A stretch of 25,423 nt of DNA from Lingula anatina. Lineage: Eukaryota > Brachiopoda > Lingulata > Lingulida > Lingulidae. Positions 10,555 through 20,658 of this stretch are shown piece after piece (within the stretch, counting starts at the first letter, position 1; every line of letters begins with the position of its first letter). Both the position numbers and the translations under genes were made by a program. The notes beneath the pieces were generated by a model. That model searched no databases. It saw only the letters and a list, made by a program, of their open reading frames with translations, and had not been told where the DNA came from. The stretch spans positions 98,478-123,900 of the forward strand of contig NW_019775515.1 in assembly GCF_001039355.2 (NCBI RefSeq), in the 5' to 3' direction.

Positions 10555-10660
10555 GTAAGTTTGCATCATGCCAGTAATTTATCTTTCTACTTTTTAATCA
10601 ACTAATCTTTATAAAGACTTATACTATGTCAATATTCCTTAGCACACATATTTTAAAATC

Positions 10661-10694
<34 letters not shown>

Positions 10695-11249
10695 CGGCGG
10701 CTGTAACTTTAGCATCGTGTAACACGTGTATCGATTATGACCCGGTTGAGACCGGATTGTGAGTGAAAAGTTGAAAAACTAGGAGAGAGGCCTATTGTTG
10801 TATGGGCTGCTATCTTCACTTGCATTTAAGAAAAAAATCCAGATAGAAAATACAAAAATCAAAACTATAATCTTAAAACATACTTTGAAACCAAGGAGCT
10901 CCTAATTGTTTGAAACAGTGTTCATAAGTAAAACAGCAAACAAGGTTTGAGGGGATATGCGCATTGTAATAACACACCTTCTTAGAGTTCCTTTTTCACC
11001 AGTAAGACAACTGAGACAGGCAGGTATGGTTTACTGCTACATGATTTATTCAGCTGACTGAAGACTCAGGTCTCTGCTCTCTCTCCATCTCTGTCTGTGG
11101 TATCTATATCTCCCTAACTCTCTCCCTGTCACTGCTTTTATACAAAAACTTCATTTACATTTTAAATTAACTTCCATGATTGACATGCGTCATGCCATAC
11201 CTTAAGACCTTAAAATTTAATTGCATCTGTCTACCTAACTCTCTCTACT

Positions 11250-11600
11250 GACCATTACTACTATGAGTAGTACTACTATTAATATTGCTATGGTCAGCCA
11301 GCTAGTACTAGCTAGTGACAAGTGGTAGTACTACTACTGCCCACTACTACTATGAGTAGTACTACTATTAATATTGCTATGGTCAGCTGGCTTGTACTAG
11401 CCAGTGACAAGTGGTAGTACTACTACTGACCACTACTACTATGAGTAGTACTACTATTAATATTGCTATGGTCAGCTGGCTAGTACTAGCCAGTGACAAG
11501 TGGTAGTAGTACTACTGACCACTACTACTATGAGTAGTACTACTATTAATATTAATTGCTGTGGTCAGCCGGCTAGTACTAGCCAGTGACAAGTGGTAGT
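11250..11600. repeat. 89-bp tandem array with palindromic core
   Basis: CTATGAGTAGTACTACTATT starts at 11261, 11350, 11439 and 11528 (period 89 bp). Each unit contains GGCTAGTACTAGCC (a perfect 14-bp palindrome, with variants) followed by AGTGACAAGTGGTAGTACT. A further fragment of the same unit lies at 12313-12371, separated by about 710 bp of unrelated DNA. Confidence 0.92.
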
Positions 11601-12312
11601 ACTTTTAGACAGCAAGTTGACTAGTTTGGTGGGTTTAACAAAATGGTTTATTTCTGTACTCTGGTTACAATACTGTACTCAGTTCACTTCGTTCTCCTGT
11701 CTACAGCTTTCTCAATCTCTGCCTTCAACCTGGCACCTTTAGCTCGTGTTCCCTCAACTGCCTTCCTTCACTCCCATTCTCTCAACTGCCGGCTATGGTC
11801 AGTTCCTATATTTTTATCTATGTTACATGGAAGGTGGAGGCTGTCCAAATTTCTATTGGATAACACTAGTTTTGATGGACAGGTGCCTTTGGTTACCTGA
11901 CTTGTAATTACTTTAATTGTACTTAATTATGCCCGGTCTCCAGTGGACCTTCTACTTCAAGAGACAGATAAACTGCTACATCCTGGAGTTACATACTGAA
12001 CAGACTCATGCAAGAATTAATTACTAGTGTAATGTTGCACAAGTGCAATTAACCGGTTTGTCTAGATGCCAATCTGGCTGGCAAGTTTTCTTGTCTAACT
12101 CATCTGCCACATGGAGTGGTCACTTACTTGTTAATTACTGTGCCCGGTATCTCTGTTAAACTGATTGCATCTGAAACCTGTTTACCTTGTTTTAGCCTAG
12201 TATATCTACACACCTGCATATGCATGCTTAATACGATGAACTATCAGTCTTCAGTATCTGTATGTATTAAAGAATACATTGGAATTGATCTAAAATATAA
12301 ATTTGTAAATAA
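11601..12312. other. unidentified 0.7-kb segment inside the 89-bp array
   Basis: It is flanked by a direct repeat of 33 bases (about 11569-11601 and 12314-12346) that is itself part of the array unit. The interior shows no inverted terminal repeats and no convincing ORF; small open frames at 11643-11900 and 12116-12334 have no domain. It could be an insertion into the array, or two arrays that grew on either side of older sequence. Confidence 0.5.
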
Positions 12313-12371
12313 ACCGGCTAGTACTAGCCAGTGACAAGTGGTAGTACTACTACTGACCACTACTACTATGA
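12313..12371. repeat. detached fragment of the 89-bp array
   Basis: Contains CCGGCTAGTACTAGCC, AGTGACAAGTGGTAGTACT and the CTACTACTATGAG junction of the upstream array, then switches directly into the CCTATAGG-type repeat. Confidence 0.85.
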
Positions 12372-12850
12372 GTTCCTATAGGCTCCTTTAGGAAATCTTT
12401 TAGGAATTTCTGTAGGAACCTATAGGAAATCTAATGCTAATTCATATAGGGAATTTTTATAAGGCCGGGTTGAATGGAAAATAATGAATCTGGTTTAAAT
12501 ATCAGTATATGATTTTGATTTTTAATTTATGTTCAGACCATTAAAAAAATTCTATAGGATCCTATAGGAAATCTTATAGGAAATCCTATGCTAATTCATA
12601 AAGGGTATTTTAATAAGGCCAGGTTGAATGAAAAATAATGAATCTGGTTTAAATATCAGTATATGATTTTGATTTTTAATTTATGTTCAGACCATTACAA
12701 AACTTCTTATAGGATCCTATAGGAAATCTTATAGGAATTTCTATAGGAACATATAGGAAATCCTATGTTAATTCATATAGTGAATATTATAAGGCCAGGA
12801 TGAATGAAAAATAATGAAACTGGTCTAAATATCAGTATATAATGTATTTT
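12372..12850. repeat. three-copy repeat with CCTATAGG/GGATCC motifs
   Basis: Three copies of a unit of about 155-176 bp; the landmark AAGGCC falls at 12461, 12615 and 12791. Each copy combines an AGGATCCTATAGGAAATC-type palindromic block, CTAATTCATA, a TTGAATGAAAAATAATGAA segment and ATATCAGTATAT. The palindromic block is the same motif that forms the dense cluster at 16.9-17.2 kb. Confidence 0.88.
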
Positions 12851-13312
12851 TTACTTTTTGTGTGATCATATTCACTTCATATTTCTTCTGTTATATTGAA
12901 AGTCAACCTTATCTAATCAGATTTTACTTGACCTTGGCTGTTTAAAAGTGAAAGTGCAATCCTGCCTAATATATAAAATATAATGTAAAAATAAGTGAAC
13001 ATTAAGGTATAGTACTGTCCCTCATAAAGGCTGGAAAATGAGGACAAATTAATATGTTTATAAAGATACATTTTATGCCCTATCACTTGTAAGGTTTAAC
13101 AGTCAACTGATGTTAGCTAGAGAATGCCCTACTCCACCAGCCATAACCACAGATTCAACAGATGTGAATTTCTTTTGTTAGCCTGGCACCTATTATTAGG
13201 TCACTACTCCTGTAGCTATTGTTACACTAGCAATAGTAACCGCCTATTAGGTGTTATCAGATGTGTGGTATCCTGTCTAAGTCTTTGTTTATATGAGACA
13301 AGCAGCAAATGC

Positions 13313-13333
13313 GTATATACGACTTGCATTATT
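13313..13333 (+). repeat. 21-bp inverted repeat, left arm
   Basis: These 21 bases (core TATATACGACTTGCATTA) recur perfectly in inverse orientation at 15279-15299. The flanks of the two arms do not match, so this is a short exact inverted repeat bracketing about 2 kb. It could be transposon termini or a shared promoter motif. Confidence 0.85.
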
Positions 13334-13339
13334 CGAAAG

Positions 13340-14103
13340 GTGCGATGTGCGCATGGCCGGAATTGTGCACTGCAGGGGTCAAAATAGTACCGGAAGCGTT
13401 GTTGACAGCGATAGGAACACATGATGGGAGCATAAGACATGCCGGGGGCGATATTAAACAAGCCATTTGAGGCGACAATGGTGCCGGAGTTTAACGTTGG
13501 TTAAAATGTAGAATGCTCACAAATCAGGCAAAAAAGAAGAGCTGATAAAAAAGGTATGTTACACGATATTTTCCTAAGTACAAAACTCTCATGTGGTCAT
13601 TATGTTATTATGTTCACCTGAGTCATTTATTGGGGAGATAAATCTGTCACCTGGTTCAGGCAATTATCTGATACAATCTTTGAGGTGGGCTAGTGCACTG
13701 TACAGATAATAAGTACAAGCTCAATGTCAGTATCAGTGGATCTATCATTTGTTTCTTCTTCATTATCTTTCTGTTCTGTATCCAGGTAGATTTCGGTTAA
13801 AAAAAATGACTAATCATGTCAATTTTCCGTTTTGTCATCAGTCTAATATGTATGTATGTAAATAAATCACTGTTATAGATGAGGTGATGATGACTTTAAC
13901 AATTATTTTCATGACTATGTTTTACTTGTTTTATAGCTGTAAACTGTACAGTGACGATAGAGAGAGAAACAAAATATTGGATCCAGACGGTGGAGTTTGG
14001 CAGAGAAAATTAGAAGTAGGCCTACCAGATTGAAGTTTGAATCAAGACAGTGGAGAATGCCCAAACCTTTTTTTTTTTTTTTAATATTTGCCTATTAATA
14101 AAT
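13340..14103 (+). ncRNA. possible two-exon plus-strand transcript
   Basis: A CpG-richer segment (13330-13500) is followed by a good donor, AAAAAG|GTATGT (exon end about 13553). An acceptor TTTTATAG ends at 13936, and an AATAAA signal sits at 14097-14102. Joining 13553 to 13937 leaves only a short open frame without an in-frame ATG, so if transcribed it is probably non-coding or a pseudogene of a nested element. It would converge on the THAP ORF, whose minus-strand AATAAA (14134-14129) lies only about 30 bases away. Based on signals only. Confidence 0.25.
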
Positions 14104-14756
14104 ACAATTCAAGATTTCGTTTCACAATTTTATTTTGCATAAAATCAATGATGTGGCCTTGGAAATATCTTTCCAAGGTACCTTACGGTATTTCATGTTT
14201 TAAAATGCAATGTTTTAAACATTTTCTAGATATGTTCAAGTGCATTGTGATAATAAAAATGTGATATTTGGTAAATTGTTCTCTTTTTTGTTATTTGCAT
14301 AAGTAATATCCGATTCAATACTCCTTCACAGTCAGGTTTTAACCTGGTTTTTTGTTTTACTCAGATCTAAGCAATGGCGATAACAATACTCTAAAACCAA
14401 AGTAAAACTAAAACCAGTTTTCATGCCATTTTTTTATACTGAGGTAATGTCAGGGTATAAAAAGTCATGAAAATTCTAAATTCCTCGTAGGTTTCAAGAC
14501 CGATGTAAAATTTAACCATTTCAGGTTTGTTGTGCATAGACTTTATGCTGAAAGTGTGTTTGTCAACTTCCTCATGTGCTTTGGACAGTTGTTTCAGCAT
14601 TTTATGTACTTTTCCTCTGTCACACTATTTCTTTATGCATCTTTTTTTTTTTTTTTGCTCGTTGTAATTCCACTCTTGTTTCCGAAAGTTCAATTTCTAA
14701 AGATCCGATTTTCTGTTCTATACTGAAAATAATATGTTGTTTTTCCTTAACTGTCG

Positions 14757-15188
14757 TTAAAAGCACATCTGAGCCTGCATCTGATACAATGCATCGTGGT
14801 CTGTATTTGAGAAGCCATTTCGTCCTCGCTGTTCAACTTCCCACTCGCCGCCAGATTCACTAAAATTTGTTTTGGAGTTATCAACAGTTAAATGTCTTAT
14901 AAATTTTCTTCTGGGCTTACAAATCTTCGATTCTTTGAGTGGAAATATAGTTGGTCTACCACCCAAATACGATTTATTCCCTCCTTCAAAATGAGCACTA
15001 CACTCACAGTGATGCTTGGCGGGCTCGAACTTACTAAATTTGCCTTCATTTTCCGCTCGTCCAATATTGTCAATCCATATACCTCTCTCTTTTGGGTCCT
15101 TGGGGAAAGCATAAAATGAAAAATTTCGATCTCGCTTCGTATTGTTGAAACAAACAGGCACAAAACACATAGAACCGCCGAGAGGCAT
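14757..15188 (-). CDS. THAP-domain protein, nested antisense
   Basis: 143 codons from ATG 15188 on the minus strand. A THAP-type C2CH zinc finger occupies residues about 1-90: Cys8, Cys13, Cys63 and His66 (C-x4-C-x49-C-x2-H). It has the typical FPKDPKERGIWIDNI block with the invariant Trp, CSAHF, and a GRPTIFP stretch corresponding to the AVPTIF motif. THAP fingers bind DNA; they occur in P-element-like transposases and in many domesticated factors. The rest (residues about 91-143) is basic then polar, with no nuclease domain. A second ATG right before the first Cys (15170) is an alternative start; the frame also runs open further upstream to 15308. It may be single-exon with a poly-A signal at 14134-14129, or the first exon of a longer gene. 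Confidence 0.75.
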   Translation of the reverse strand: MPLGGSMCFVPVCFNNTKRDRNFSFYAFPKDPKERGIWIDNIGRAENEGKFSKFEPAKHHCECSAHFEGGNKSYLGGRPTIFPLKESKICKPRRKFIRHLTVDNSKTNFSESGGEWEVEQRGRNGFSNTDHDALYQMQAQMCF

Positions 15189-15310
15189 TTTATTTCTGTG
15201 TACAGAAATGGCGGCAACACAAGATAGGTCCCACTTCACCCACAGTGCATTGCGCTCAATATCGAAAACGAGACGATTAATAATGCAAGTCGTATATACA
15301 GCTATCAAGA
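15150..15310. promoter_or_regulatory. possible bidirectional promoter of THAP ORF
   Basis: A CpG-containing patch just upstream of the THAP start, including the right arm of the 21-bp inverted repeat. A plus-strand splice donor follows at 15371/15372, so the patch could drive transcripts in both directions. No TATA box is seen; inferred from position and composition only. Confidence 0.3.
15279..15299 (-). repeat. 21-bp inverted repeat, right arm
   Basis: Exact reverse complement of 13313-13333. Lies 91 bases upstream of the proposed THAP start codon. Confidence 0.85.
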
Positions 15311-16805
15311 CAGTTTAAATTCAGGAGCATAGTGGAATGGTACAGAGTGTAGAAAAATCGGATTGAGGAAGGTATGTATTACAGTAATGCATTGGATCAT
15401 TTAGGCATAGCTCTAATCAAATTGAAAATGAGATAATTGATCTAATTTGCAGTGTACCTTGTAAACATCATGTCCATATTACATTAAACAAGTTATAATT
15501 TATAATGTATAGCTTCCCTTTTAGCCAACAAAGAAACACTGTTTAGTCTATTTATTTCGTATAAAACTGTGATCACTTGTTCATCAAAATATTTCTTTAA
15601 ATGCAGTTGAATCTTTAAAAAAAAACAATTTACATTTCATTTAACTTTTGGTTTGTGATTGATTATAAATTATCTATTAATGTTATTCAAGGGACCATCA
15701 CGATATATAACTGAGAAAGACCCATGCTAATAAATAACATACAATTAACATGTTAGAGAGGCTGTCAGAGCAAATTTCATTACCTCACATGTTCTTCAGG
15801 ATCGTTTATTTGCCAAGTTTTCTTTCCCTTAATTTCTTTTCAACCCTTAATGTGAGGTAAACACCATAGTTTGTTTAAAAATATTTTTTGCTAACCTATA
15901 CATAATGGAAATCTGACCATTTTGCTTATATAGAAGCTATAAATTTTAACTTGGGGGTTGCTTTTTTGTTGTTTGGAACGATGATTTAGGTCAAGCAAAG
16001 ACTGGTGAGAATAGGGAATTACTGTTTACCCTCGGAAATTAGTTTTCCATGAGTTTTTGGGACTTTTTTGGCCCTGGCAGCTCTGTAATGGCCCAATTGC
16101 ATAATTCACCAGAGTAGAGTTTTCTCCACTGCTGATTTCTGCATTTTAAAATTCGTTTCTGATTGTTCCTGTGGGCTTGGTTCTACGAAATATGTTCATG
16201 TTCTTAATATTTTTTTACAAATTATCCAGCTTTAATATCTTGTCTTTGAAAAAAAATCAGTTAACTAATAAAGGCTATGAATTGCTCAAAATACAATGGT
16301 GCAATGATTATTATTGATCTCATTAGAAAATCTTTCCTTCATCATTTTGCATTTTTGTAGACATGTACAATTAATTAAAATTCACAATGTCTTTCTTTCA
16401 GAATGTGTCTGCAAATGGTTCAACACAATCTAGACGGAGTTTAAGAAGACTATCACAGTAAAGTTGAACAATGTGCAAAAGACTTTTGTCTGAAATTCTT
16501 CAATTATTAAGTGACTAAAGCAGTATGCTGACAATGGACACGGTCTGGCCAAGGGAGGTTTTAGCCACTCATTCTGGCAGGAGTTCGAATGCACACAAGA
16601 AAAAGACAGTGATGGCACAGCTTGACAAGATGTATTGGATCCTTGTGTTAACTTATAGAACTTATAATTCAAAAGCAGTAGCAGCACCACTGTTAAATTT
16701 GCAAAAATCTATGAAACAATTCTCTAGTAAGCTGGTTGCATACCATACTGAATATGTACATACTAGTACATTTATATATATTGAATAAAGAATGTAAAAA
16801 TGATA
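15300..16805 (+). ncRNA. possible second two-exon plus-strand transcript
   Basis: A donor GAAG|GTATGT (exon end 15371) and an acceptor TTTCTTTCAG (ending 16401) could join a short first exon to 16402-16805, which carries AATAAA at 16784-16789. The spliced frame is open only for about 30 codons with no in-frame ATG, ending at TAA in exon 2. It starts divergently from the THAP ORF. Signals only; coding potential appears absent. Confidence 0.25.
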
Positions 16806-16904
16806 CTCTCTTTTGTTTTGAGAAACCAGTGCCTATAACCAATTTTGCCAAAGATCCAGCAATATATAAAAAGCGGTAATAATATTCAAAGCAGTTAATA
16901 TGAA

Positions 16905-17160
16905 TTTCTAAAGGTTCCTATAAGATTTCCTATAGGATCCTATAAGATTTCCTATAGGATTTCTTATAGAATCCTATCAGATTTCCTATAGGATCCTATA
17001 AGATTTCCTATAGGATCCTATAAGATTTCCTATAGGATCCTATAGGAAATCATATAGGATCCTATAGGAAAAAGGGACAATTTCCTATAGGAAATCTTAT
17101 AGGATCCTATAGGAAATCTTATAGGAAATCCTATAGGAAATCCTATAGGAAATTTTCGTA
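16905..17160. repeat. CCTATAGG palindrome cluster (large inverted array)
   Basis: A 22-bp unit of the type AGATTTCCTATAGGATCC repeats from about 16916 to 17040, then the same unit runs in reverse complement (GGATCCTATAGGAAATC) to about 17155. About ten copies of the 8-bp palindrome CCTATAGG are present, many beside GGATCC. Both the unit and the array are self-complementary, so the block could fold into one large hairpin or many small ones. Confidence 0.93.
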
Positions 17161-17296
17161 AGGGATATTTTTTGCAAGGTTGAATTTTAGATTTTTGCCC
17201 ATTGTAATATATAATACATTATGATTTGCCTCAGTTTATGGCCTTACATGCTATAGTACCCTTACAGCAGGTGAGGCTGAACCCTGGTTAGTGTTT

Positions 17297-17356
17297 CAGA
17301 CTTTTAAGTACTAGCCGGTGACTAGTGGTAGCACTGGTAGTACTTAAAAGTGTCTT
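17297..17356. repeat. short inverted repeat related to the 89-bp array
   Basis: AGACTTTTAAGTACT and AGTACTTAAAAGTGTCT are complementary ends around CTAGCCGGTGACTAGTGGTAG, which resembles the core of the array at 11.3-11.6 kb. It may be a solo relative of that array unit. Confidence 0.6.
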
Positions 17357-17505
17357 AAACTAAATATCCACATCCTGACAAAACTAGTGTTTATAAAGGA
17401 CCATTCCCACAGATATCTGGATTGATCAATCTCCCTGTGGAGTCTCACTAAATTCCTATCAAACTATCTGGCTTAAATGTCTGTCACACCTAGTAAAGCT
17501 GTTAA

Positions 17506-17629
17506 CAGGGGCGGATTTAGGCCGTCTTCTGGGTCTTCCAGATGACGGTCAGATTTTCAAGTTGACATTGACAAGTATCTATAAGATAATTTGGAAGACT
17601 GTCAGTAAATAGCTCTGGATCCGCCCCTG
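17506..17629. mobile_element. 124-bp MITE with CAGGGGCGGAT ends
   Basis: The left end CAGGGGCGGATTTAG and the right end CTGGATCCGCCCCTG are near-perfect inverted repeats. Ends of the CAGGGGCGGAT type are common on small hAT-like elements in animals (family knowledge). Flanking target duplications are not clear, so the superfamily call is tentative. Confidence 0.6.
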
Positions 17630-17999
17630 GGTAATTATCTTTACCCCTAGCTGCTTTGTTAGGCACGACAGACATCTAAACATCTGTAGCTGATAGCAAT
17701 TTAGTGAACTCTCAGGGAATTAGGTCAATCCAGCTGGATCGATCTAAGTATGGGAACCCAGTGTAACACTAGGCAGGGTTAGGTCTTACCAATGGTAGGG
17801 GTACTGAGTAAGCATGTAGGACCATAAACTGCGGCAAAATAAGACAGAGGACTATAACCACCAATGATGTCAACGTCTGGTTGATGACCCCTGTAAATTA
17901 AAGGTTATCATTTTATTCATGTTCAGTCTCCAAATATAGTAACATTTTCATATTTCCCTTGGACTAGTCATAATATTGTCATTTTCTTACTATTTTTAG

Positions 18000-18059
18000 T
18001 GTGCAGTAGTCAAGCAGTTGATCGCCAATGCATTATCAATGGCAATAACTTTTGTCAAG
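18000..18059 (+). CDS. exon 4: cysteine-containing linker
   Basis: 60 nt, phase 1 to phase 1, between TATTTTTAG and GTATGA. With the preceding G it encodes VCSSQAVDRQC then IINGNNFCQ (residues 496-515 and the first base of 516), three cysteines in 20 residues. It links IgGFc-binding domain 1 to domain 2. Three cysteines make an unpaired or interdomain disulfide possible. No named domain recognised; it is real because both splice sites and both phases fit. Confidence 0.78.
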
Positions 18060-18298
18060 GTATGATATCCAAATAATTCAGAAAAATTGTCTTGCCAATT
18101 AATATGCAAGTCTATATATAATAAAAAAATAAGTAATTCCTTATGTTTAGTAGTACTTACCATCATTTACGTATGACAACCAATTTTTTAAATGACCGCC
18201 ACCGCTTTTTAAAGTTAGTAGGCTTTTTTTCACCCCATATGAAAAAAATGAATAATTATAAAATCAGGTGCACCTTAACCTGCTCTCAACTATTCCAG
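18060..18298 (+). other. intron 4 (239 bp)
   Basis: Short intron bounded by GTATGA and CTATTCCAG. A small open frame at 18143-18337 crosses its end and is spurious. Confidence 0.75.
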
Positions 18299-18420
18299 GC
18301 ACACCCTTTGACAATCAGGGTTATGGTTTTGTGCTGATGTTCAGTGAGCACTACACTCAGGTGGGAAACCCATACAATCCCTTCCTGGTCATTACTAATG
18401 CTGAAACAGAAAATGTACAG
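18299..18420 (+). CDS. exon 5: start of IgGFc-binding domain 2
   Basis: 122 nt, phase 1 to phase 0, ending CTACAG... at AATGTACAG|GTAGGA. Encodes residues 516-556: GTPFDNQGYGFVLMFSEHYT followed by NPYNPFLVITNAETENVQ. This is colinear with the start of domain 1 (SAGTDFMVMFTENR then LYITPIDGTKAV), so it is the N-terminal strand pair of the second domain. In domain 1 the corresponding region is not interrupted by an intron. An internal CTCAG|GTGGGA could act as an early cryptic donor, but only the later site joins exon 6 in frame as domain homology requires. Confidence 0.82.
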
Positions 18421-20658
18421 GTAGGATGAAAAGTTATGGACAAAACATGGTATGCTTTTCTTCTAAATTATTAATTTTATATGCCTCATAATTCCCATTT
18501 GAATTTTTTTCAAATTTCAAAAAAACTGAACTATACAAAAACTAAAATATAGCCCTCTTGGCTCAAACAGTGGGCATTCTACTGGTAAAAAGTTAATCAA
18601 ATTGCATTTAGGTAATTGTCCAAATGATAGATCTTGCAACTTGATACCTCTTTTTATTTATTCTGGATGACACAGTTTCACTGTATAGTATTGAGCTATA
18701 AATGAGTGTATATACGGTAATGTGCCAAGCATTTCAACGGGCCCAGTCAATCCGACCACAAAAATTATTTTATAAAATTAATTTTTCTGGGATCAAACAA
18801 TTAGTCCATACGTCAAAATCATGGGGCAGAATTTTTTTCTTGTTCCAATTGTTCGACCACATCGTCGACAAGACTCGGTAAATTTTCAAGCCAGTGAAAT
18901 AGATGCTGCATGCCTCGGCCCTTTGTCAATTGTTGTCCTTTCAATAGCTCTCGTCAATGAGGAAGAAACAATTAATTGAAGATCTAATCTGGAAGCATGA
19001 CGTACCTGTCTTTTCCTTTGTCCCCGATGACAATAATAGTGCTTATAGACATACAAATTTTGCTAATTAAGCAGACTTGCCCTCGCTGACTGATTCATCA
19101 CGCCCGTAACTGGGGAGGGGGGGGGTTAAAAAAAGGTCTATTCTGGATGAAACCAAATATCGACAGTGGGTAGAATACGTCGTAAACACCTTCATATAGA
19201 CCATATATAGCGTTTGCTAGCAATAAAAAGTTTGGGAAGAATAAGCAATTTATTTTCAAGTTTGATTGAAATATATATGCAGATGGGGAAACGTTCTTGA
19301 AGTCAACACCGCAAGATCTTACATTTACTACAATCGACCGAAAGATCAGCAGGATCGACCGCCCAGACTTCTTGGCGCCAAATACCACGCGCTGTCAAAA
19401 TCTGACAAACACGTGTCGCTGTTCACCTGCATGGATAACTGATTTGTCAACAATAAAAATGACGTCTTCTTTAACTCCATGGGAGCTTCATAGAGAGTTC
19501 CACTGGGTATTTACGTTACCTGTGAGTCACTTTCTATTTCCCCAGATGCATGAAATGTTGATCATATTTAGCATAATCCACGACGAACTCCATTCCTGTG
19601 ACCCCCCTCCCCCAAAATGGGACAGTCTTTATTAACATGTGGTTTGCGCTATGCTGGAGCAGGCCAGATAAAACCAGTCTCTCATTTCTGCAAGTGCTCA
19701 ATTCTCACTTCAAATTATAAATGCACATGTTTTGTGAAAATTATGGCAAGTAAATGCTTTTTTTTACGTTCAGGTTTTATCAGTGGGGTTTTCAATATGC
19801 ACCGTGGTTTGTGCACAGCGAGAGTATATAAGTAAGAAAATCGGAAGAGTGCAAGCAAGATACTGTATGTCTATCGGCACAGGTACGCTCCGTATTTTGC
19901 CTTTTCTCAATATGTTTTTATATGACATGCTTTTTAAATAAAATACTTAATAGTAATTTGAAGTTACACTGATTTCCGTTTGAGTACCAGTTGGTATTCT
20001 TTGATATGGGTGATTGAATTTTCTTCGGAAGTACGTACGTCTACGCCTCGACGCTGAGCAAGCCTTGCGGGTTGAAAACAACTGATCTCAGACTGGTAAA
20101 AAGTTTCAATTCGGTTGATTTCAGTTGTCATATTAAAATTCAAATAGGGCGTACGTAAATCACATAACTAGTTTAAGTCCACTAAAGCTACCGGTTTCAA
20201 ATATAAGTGACCGGCCTTTGTTTACAACACCTGTCTCCGGGGAAATACTCGTCCCACTTGTGAAGCGCATCATGAAAGTGATCGTAGGTGAGGGAAATAT
20301 ATAATTAAAAATTATAATTGTCGTCTTTTTTAATGTTAAGTAATGTTAGCACATATTGTACACAGCAAAATAAGATTTCAGGAGGATAAAACATGCCTGA
20401 AACACGTGTTAGGCGAAAATTGCGGCTTATCTTGCGTAACACTTCCGGTAAAATGCAATACTTCCGGAAAGATGGACGTTTTAGCAGATGCCCTTAACAA
20501 TCCGACGATATCAAAGGTTTCCGTTTGCTGTATTTTAATCAATTCGACCAAACTGACATTTCCATGAAATTAATTAATTAATCTTGGTCGAATTGTTTGG
20601 CATATTACCGTATTCAACTAATAAACCCCAGCCTAACCAATTTAAAAATTACCTTTAG
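18421..20658 (+). other. intron 5 (2.2 kb)
   Basis: Donor GTAGGA at 18421; acceptor TTACCTTTAG ending at 20658. It shows patches richer in CpG than the other introns (18830-18900, 19300-19450, 20020-20070, 20400-20520), including the palindrome TTGGCGCCAA at 19372-19381, and a TATATAA box-like string near 19823. No exon or element was identified with confidence; open frames at 19098-19388 (minus), 19297-19635 and 19617-19835 (plus) have no domain. Confidence 0.55.
20430..20515 (+). promoter_or_regulatory. possible nested promoter/first exon with twin ETS-type sites
   Basis: Two ACTTCCGG sites (about 20441 and 20460) precede an ATG at 20471 that opens with MDVLADALNN. ETS-type CTTCCGG pairs near a start codon are typical of housekeeping promoters. 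The VLADAL string resembles the N-terminus of ribosomal protein S15a-type proteins, but only over six or seven residues, which may be chance. No downstream coding exon is visible. Confidence 0.2.

Larger units (their letters stand above)
10555..17999 (+). other. intron 3 (7.4 kb), host of nested elements
   Basis: Donor GTAAGT at 10555; acceptor ACTATTTTTAG ending at 17999. It carries a 30-base T tract (10662-10691), two tandem-array systems, palindrome clusters, an antisense THAP ORF, two possible short plus-strand transcripts and small inverted-repeat elements, listed separately. Stretches 10692-11220, 12850-13300, 15700-16390 and 17630-17990 hold nothing I can identify. Further exons of the main gene could hide here, but every candidate would have to be phase 1-1. 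Confidence 0.55.

Noticed and set aside
10662-10780. 30-base T tract followed by GC-richer sequence as a tRNA-derived SINE
   Set aside because: I could not find convincing A and B boxes or flanking target duplications.
13124-13461. Overlapping plus and minus open frames of about 80 codons
   Set aside because: No domain; their shared VYTTCII-like string with the extended THAP frame is just the 21-bp inverted repeat.
14532-15119. Plus-strand open frames opposite the THAP ORF
   Set aside because: Antisense shadows; the minus strand carries the zinc-finger pattern.
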